Shown: piece by piece, positions 32,582-35,179 of the stretch
Position numbering within the stretch: position 1 is the stretch's first letter
Layout of the letters: the number at the start of each line of letters is the position of its first letter
Origin: Pseudomonas sp. PB106
Lineage (GTDB): Bacteria; Pseudomonadota; Gammaproteobacteria; Pseudomonadales; Pseudomonadaceae
Assembly: GCF_009764645.1 (NCBI RefSeq)
Contig: NZ_RWIM01000025.1
Span: 1 to 35,179 of the forward strand
Direction: 5' to 3'
DNA length: 35,179 nt
Notes under the pieces: model-generated
What the model was told of the DNA's origin: nothing
The model's input: only the letters and a program-made list of their open reading frames with translations
Database searches by the model: none
Position numbers and translations under genes: made by a program

Positions 32582-33409
32582 ATGAACTACGAAAACCCAA
32601 ACAAGCTGCAAGCCGCGATCCTCGACTGGGCCGGCACCGTGGTCGATTTCGGTTCGTTCGCCCCCACGCAAATCTTCGTCGAAGCCTTCGCCGAATTCGA
32701 CGTGCAGGTCTCCATCGAAGAAGCGCGCGGCCCGATGGGCATGGGCAAGTGGGATCACATCCGCACCCTCTGCGATCAACCGCAAGTGGCCGAGCGTTAT
32801 CGCAAGGCGTTCGGCCGCACGCCGACCGATGACGATGTCACTGCAATCTACAACCGCTTCATGCCGCTGCAGATCGAGAAGATTGCCGAACACTCGGCGC
32901 TGATCCCCGGGGCGCTGGAAACCATCACCAACCTGCGTCAGCAAGGCATCAAGATCGGCTCCTGCTCCGGTTATCCGAAGCAAGTGATGGACAAAGTCGT
33001 CGAGCTGGCCGCCACCAATGGCTATGTCGCCGACCACGTCGTCGCCACCGACGAAGTGCCAAATGGCCGCCCGTGGCCGGCCCAGGCCTTGGCCAACGTG
33101 ATTGCGCTGGGCATCGACGACGTCGGCGCCTGCGTGAAGATCGATGACACCGTGCCGGGCATCCTCGAAGGCCGACGTGCCGGGATGTGGACAGTCGCAT
33201 TGATCTGCTCGGGCAACGCGTTGGGTCTGGATTACGCCGGTTTCCGTGCCTTGGGCAGCGATGAATTGGCCAGCGAACGCAAGCGCATCCACGCGCTGTT
33301 CGAAGGTTCGCGTCCGCACTACATGATCGACACCATCACCGATCTGCCGGAAGTGATTGCCGACATCAACAAGCGTCTGGCCAACGGTGAGATGCCGCAG
33401 TCGAGCTGA
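32582..33409 (+). CDS. phnX: Phosphonoacetaldehyde hydrolase (phosphonatase) PhnX
   Basis: 275 residues from ATG 32582, preceded by AGGAA at 10 bases; a frame to 32552 adds residues without support. HAD-superfamily enzyme that splits phosphonoacetaldehyde into acetaldehyde and phosphate. The nucleophile is Asp15 in [12 protein letters not shown], and the Schiff-base lysine is Lys56 in [10 protein letters not shown]. The 41-residue separation equals that of Asp12/Lys53 in the characterised B. cereus enzyme. [18 protein letters not shown] is the C-terminal metal-binding part. It completes the AEP route with PhnW and is followed by a strong terminator. Confidence 0.97.
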   Translation: MNYENPNKLQAAILDWAGTVVDFGSFAPTQIFVEAFAEFDVQVSIEEARGPMGMGKWDHIRTLCDQPQVAERYRKAFGRTPTDDDVTAIYNRFMPLQIEKIAEHSALIPGALETITNLRQQGIKIGSCSGYPKQVMDKVVELAATNGYVADHVVATDEVPNGRPWPAQALANVIALGIDDVGACVKIDDTVPGILEGRRAGMWTVALICSGNALGLDYAGFRALGSDELASERKRIHALFEGSRPHYMIDTITDLPEVIADINKRLANGEMPQSS

Positions 33410-33433
33410 TCCCTGCCACTGGCCGCAAACAAA

Positions 33434-33466
33434 AACGCCACCATCTGAACGATGCTGGCGTTTTTT
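33434..33466 (+). terminator. Rho-independent terminator after phnX
   Basis: AACGCCA-C-CATC, loop TGAAC, GATG-C-TGGCGTT with one internal C/C mismatch, then a six-base T run (33461-33466), 24 bases after the phnX stop. Confidence 0.9.
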
Positions 33467-33598
33467 ATTGGCAAAGCCCTGACTCAGCGCATTGAAAGTC
33501 CGATCAGCCTCAGGCAAATCCGCCAAAGCGGATTACAGTTAAAGCATGCCGTCGCGCAAGAACGGCCGTTTTGACCCTGATCTGTGAGGAAACACCGT

Positions 33599-34147
33599 AT
33601 GCCGTGGACAAGTTCCGAGTCTCGCTACAGCACTGTGTCGGTGCTGTTGCACTGGCTGATGCTGGTGTTGTTGGTGCTGGTGTACGCCAGCATGGAATTG
33701 CGCGGCCTCTTTCCCAAGGGCAGCGGCGGCCGCACGCTGATCCGCGAAGTGCATTACATGCTTGGCCTGACTGTGTTCGTGCTGGTGTGGTTTCGCCTGC
33801 TGGCGCGCAGCCTCGGCCCGGCGCCGAAGATCTTCCCCGCTTCGCCACAATGGCAAACGCTGCTGGCGCGGCTGATGCACTGGGCGTTGTACCTGTTCAT
33901 GATCAGCATGCCGATTCTGGGCTGGCTGATCACCAGTGCCGAAGGACACCAAGTGATGTTTTATGGTTTTGATCTGCCGTTGCTGGTGGGTGAGGACAAA
34001 GCCTTCGCCAAACAGGTCGAGGGCTGGCACGTGCTGATCGCCACGATCGGTTATTGGCTGATCGGCCTGCATGCGCTGGCGGGGATCTATCACCATTATG
34101 TGGTGGGCGATAACACGCTGTTGCGGATGATGCCCAAGCGCGGTTGA
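33599..34147 (+). CDS. Cytochrome b561
   Basis: 182 residues from ATG 33599, with GAGGA about 8 bases upstream; a GTG at 33584 is in frame but less suited. Four membrane helices with likely heme histidines in SVLLHWLMLVLLVL, REVHYMLGLTVFVL, ARLMHWALYLFMISMPILGW and EGWHVLIATIGYWLIGLHALAGIYHHY. It should be an inner-membrane quinol:acceptor cytochrome or superoxide oxidase like E. coli CybB. It is not next to a redox partner gene and is convergent with the PLP enzyme. Second b561 of the window; sequence clearly different from the peroxidase-linked one. Confidence 0.92.
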   Translation: MPWTSSESRYSTVSVLLHWLMLVLLVLVYASMELRGLFPKGSGGRTLIREVHYMLGLTVFVLVWFRLLARSLGPAPKIFPASPQWQTLLARLMHWALYLFMISMPILGWLITSAEGHQVMFYGFDLPLLVGEDKAFAKQVEGWHVLIATIGYWLIGLHALAGIYHHYVVGDNTLLRMMPKRG

Positions 34148-34150
34148 GCC

Positions 34151-35077
34151 TTATCGATTGGCCGCTAATCCGCGCCGCCCCTGCAGGCCGCCGGTATGGA
34201 TGAAGATCAGCCGCGTACCGGGCGCAAACCGGCGTGCCTCGACTTGCTGCTTGAGCGCCAGCAGGGCCTTGCCGGTGTACAGCGGTTCCAAGAGGATGCC
34301 GCTGGCCTGCTCGGACTGGTCAATGAACTCCAGCAACGGCGGATCGACCTTGGCGAAACCGTCACGGCTGGCATCGATCAGTTCATAGGTCGCATCGGTC
34401 GCCCCGGCTTCACGAATGATCGCTGAGACTTGCGGCGCTACCCCGTGATCGTCCGGTACAGCCAACGCGCCATAGACCGGGTGCGCACCAGCCTCGGCGA
34501 GCACCAGACCGGCCAGCGTGGTGCCGGTCCCGCAAGCCAGCCACCAGCCGTAATAATCGCTCCAGCCGAGGCTGGCCAATTGCGCCTGCGCCTGCTCCTT
34601 GATAGCGGCGCAACCAAGCGCTCCCGGTAATCCGCCGCCGCCCTCCGGCACTGCATATAGATGTGGGTATTGTTGCTGCCAGGGTTGCCAGAATCCCGGC
34701 TCATGCCGCGCGCGATAACCGCCGTAACCCAGCCAATGCACCTGCATGCCGAATGCTTGCAGATCGCGCACCGTGGGGGTGTCCTGCGCATGCCCGCGCA
34801 GCAGCCCCACTGTGTCGAATCCCAACCGTTTGCCTGTCGCCGCCAGCGCATGCAGATGATTGGAATGCGCCCCACCCAGGCTGATGATGCCTTCGGCACC
34901 GGCACGGTCGGCGGCTTTGAGGTGTTCGACGAGTTTGAACCATTTGTTGCCGCTGATCAGCGGATCAATCTGGTCCAGGCGCAGGATCGCGACTTCAATA
35001 CCGGCAGAGGTGAGCCAGTCCAGATGAAGGTGTTCGAGGGGGGCTTGGGGTAGCCAATTGGCGGGAGGCAAAAGCAT
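34151..35077 (-). CDS. PLP-dependent deaminase/D-cysteine desulfhydrase family protein
   Basis: About 308 residues from ATG 35077 (GTG 35083 is also possible; neither has a clear ribosome-binding site). Fold-type II PLP enzyme of the ACC deaminase/D-cysteine desulfhydrase group. The PLP lysine is Lys45 in SGNKWFKL, followed by ISLGGAHSNHLHALAATGK. GWWLACGTGTTLAGLVLA holds the phosphate-binding loop, and LLEPLYTGKALLAL the C-terminal active-site segment. True ACC deaminases and D-cysteine desulfhydrases are near this length, but the deciding residues cannot be assigned surely, so the substrate is open. It ends 3 bases after the convergent b561 gene. Confidence 0.88.
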   Translation of the reverse strand: MLLPPANWLPQAPLEHLHLDWLTSAGIEVAILRLDQIDPLISGNKWFKLVEHLKAADRAGAEGIISLGGAHSNHLHALAATGKRLGFDTVGLLRGHAQDTPTVRDLQAFGMQVHWLGYGGYRARHEPGFWQPWQQQYPHLYAVPEGGGGLPGALGCAAIKEQAQAQLASLGWSDYYGWWLACGTGTTLAGLVLAEAGAHPVYGALAVPDDHGVAPQVSAIIREAGATDATYELIDASRDGFAKVDPPLLEFIDQSEQASGILLEPLYTGKALLALKQQVEARRFAPGTRLIFIHTGGLQGRRGLAANR

Positions 35078-35111
35078 GGGCACGGCATGATCTGGAAAAG
35101 ATCACATACTA

Positions 35112-35179
35112 GTAGGAGCTGCCGCAGGCTGCGATCTTTTGATCTTGATTAAAAACAAGAATCAAAAGATCGCAGCCTG
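35112..35179. repeat. GTAGGAGCTGCCGCAGG-type inverted repeat at the window edge
   Basis: GTAGGAGCTGCCG leads into perfect 19-base arms (35125-35143 and 35161-35179), with a further CTTG/CAAG pairing inside. It belongs to another pseudomonad dispersed repeat family, and its arm GCGATCTTT is also seen at 10543-10569. The outer right part is probably cut by the window end. Confidence 0.85.

Noticed and set aside
1..35179. CRISPR array or tandem spacer-repeat structure
   Set aside because: All repeats seen are inverted REP-type pairs at scattered sites; no regular direct repeats with unique spacers.

Overview
The window reads as chromosomal DNA of a Pseudomonas of the fluorescens group. Coding GC is high. 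Gaps carry the paired inverted REP/REPIN sequences typical of that group, and the gene set (liu leucine/isovalerate operon, PrrF iron-responsive sRNA, CupE/Csu-type fimbriae, PhnW/PhnX phosphonate genes, PaCCP-type carboxypeptidase) is pseudomonad. There are no tRNA or rRNA genes, no CRISPR array, no insertion sequence and no integrase.

Layout. (1) 1-7760: leucine/isovalerate catabolism. liuA-liuB-liuC-liuD run on the plus strand behind a promoter carrying two LiuR-type palindromes; an acyl-CoA synthetase is divergent. liuE and liuR are not present. (2) 7763-9095: a LexA/S24-type repressor divergent from a small DUF6124-type gene, followed by a PrrF sRNA with a Fur box. (3) 9372-10523: an M14 cytosolic-type carboxypeptidase. 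(4) 10624-13670: a membrane-anchored catalase-like peroxidase and cytochrome b561, divergent from an ECF sigma factor and its anti-sigma factor. Both directions have an identical-format ECF promoter (GGAATAA-N14-CGTCT), which indicates one autoregulated stress regulon. (5) 13795-20215, minus strand: an archaic chaperone-usher fimbrial operon with four small spore-coat-U subunits, chaperone, usher and two-domain tip protein. (6) 20486-25512: ZapE-like ATPase, leucine-rich-repeat protein kinase, YebC-family regulator, and an orphan VgrG that ends at its OB domain. (7) 25517-33409: 2-aminoethylphosphonate use: FAD amine oxidase, OPA-family transporter, two paralogous LysR regulators, PhnW and PhnX. 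An AT-richer hexapeptide acetyltransferase sits between the regulators. (8) 33599-35077: a second cytochrome b561 and a PLP-dependent deaminase/desulfhydrase.

How the genes work together. The liu enzymes convert isovaleryl-CoA to 3-hydroxy-3-methylglutaryl-CoA; the last step (LiuE lyase) must be encoded elsewhere. The phn genes import and deaminate aminoethylphosphonate and split the C-P bond to acetaldehyde and phosphate; the FAD enzyme probably widens the substrate range to N-substituted forms. The most distinctive second-look items are the mirrored ECF promoter pair, the promoter-embedded LiuR operators, the PrrF locus whose -35 overlaps a stop codon, the S24 repressor with altered autocleavage features, the needle-less VgrG, the LRR-kinase, and the foreign-looking acetyltransferase whose 3' end runs 134 bp into a convergent LysR gene. 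I did not find a clearly new defence or mobile system.
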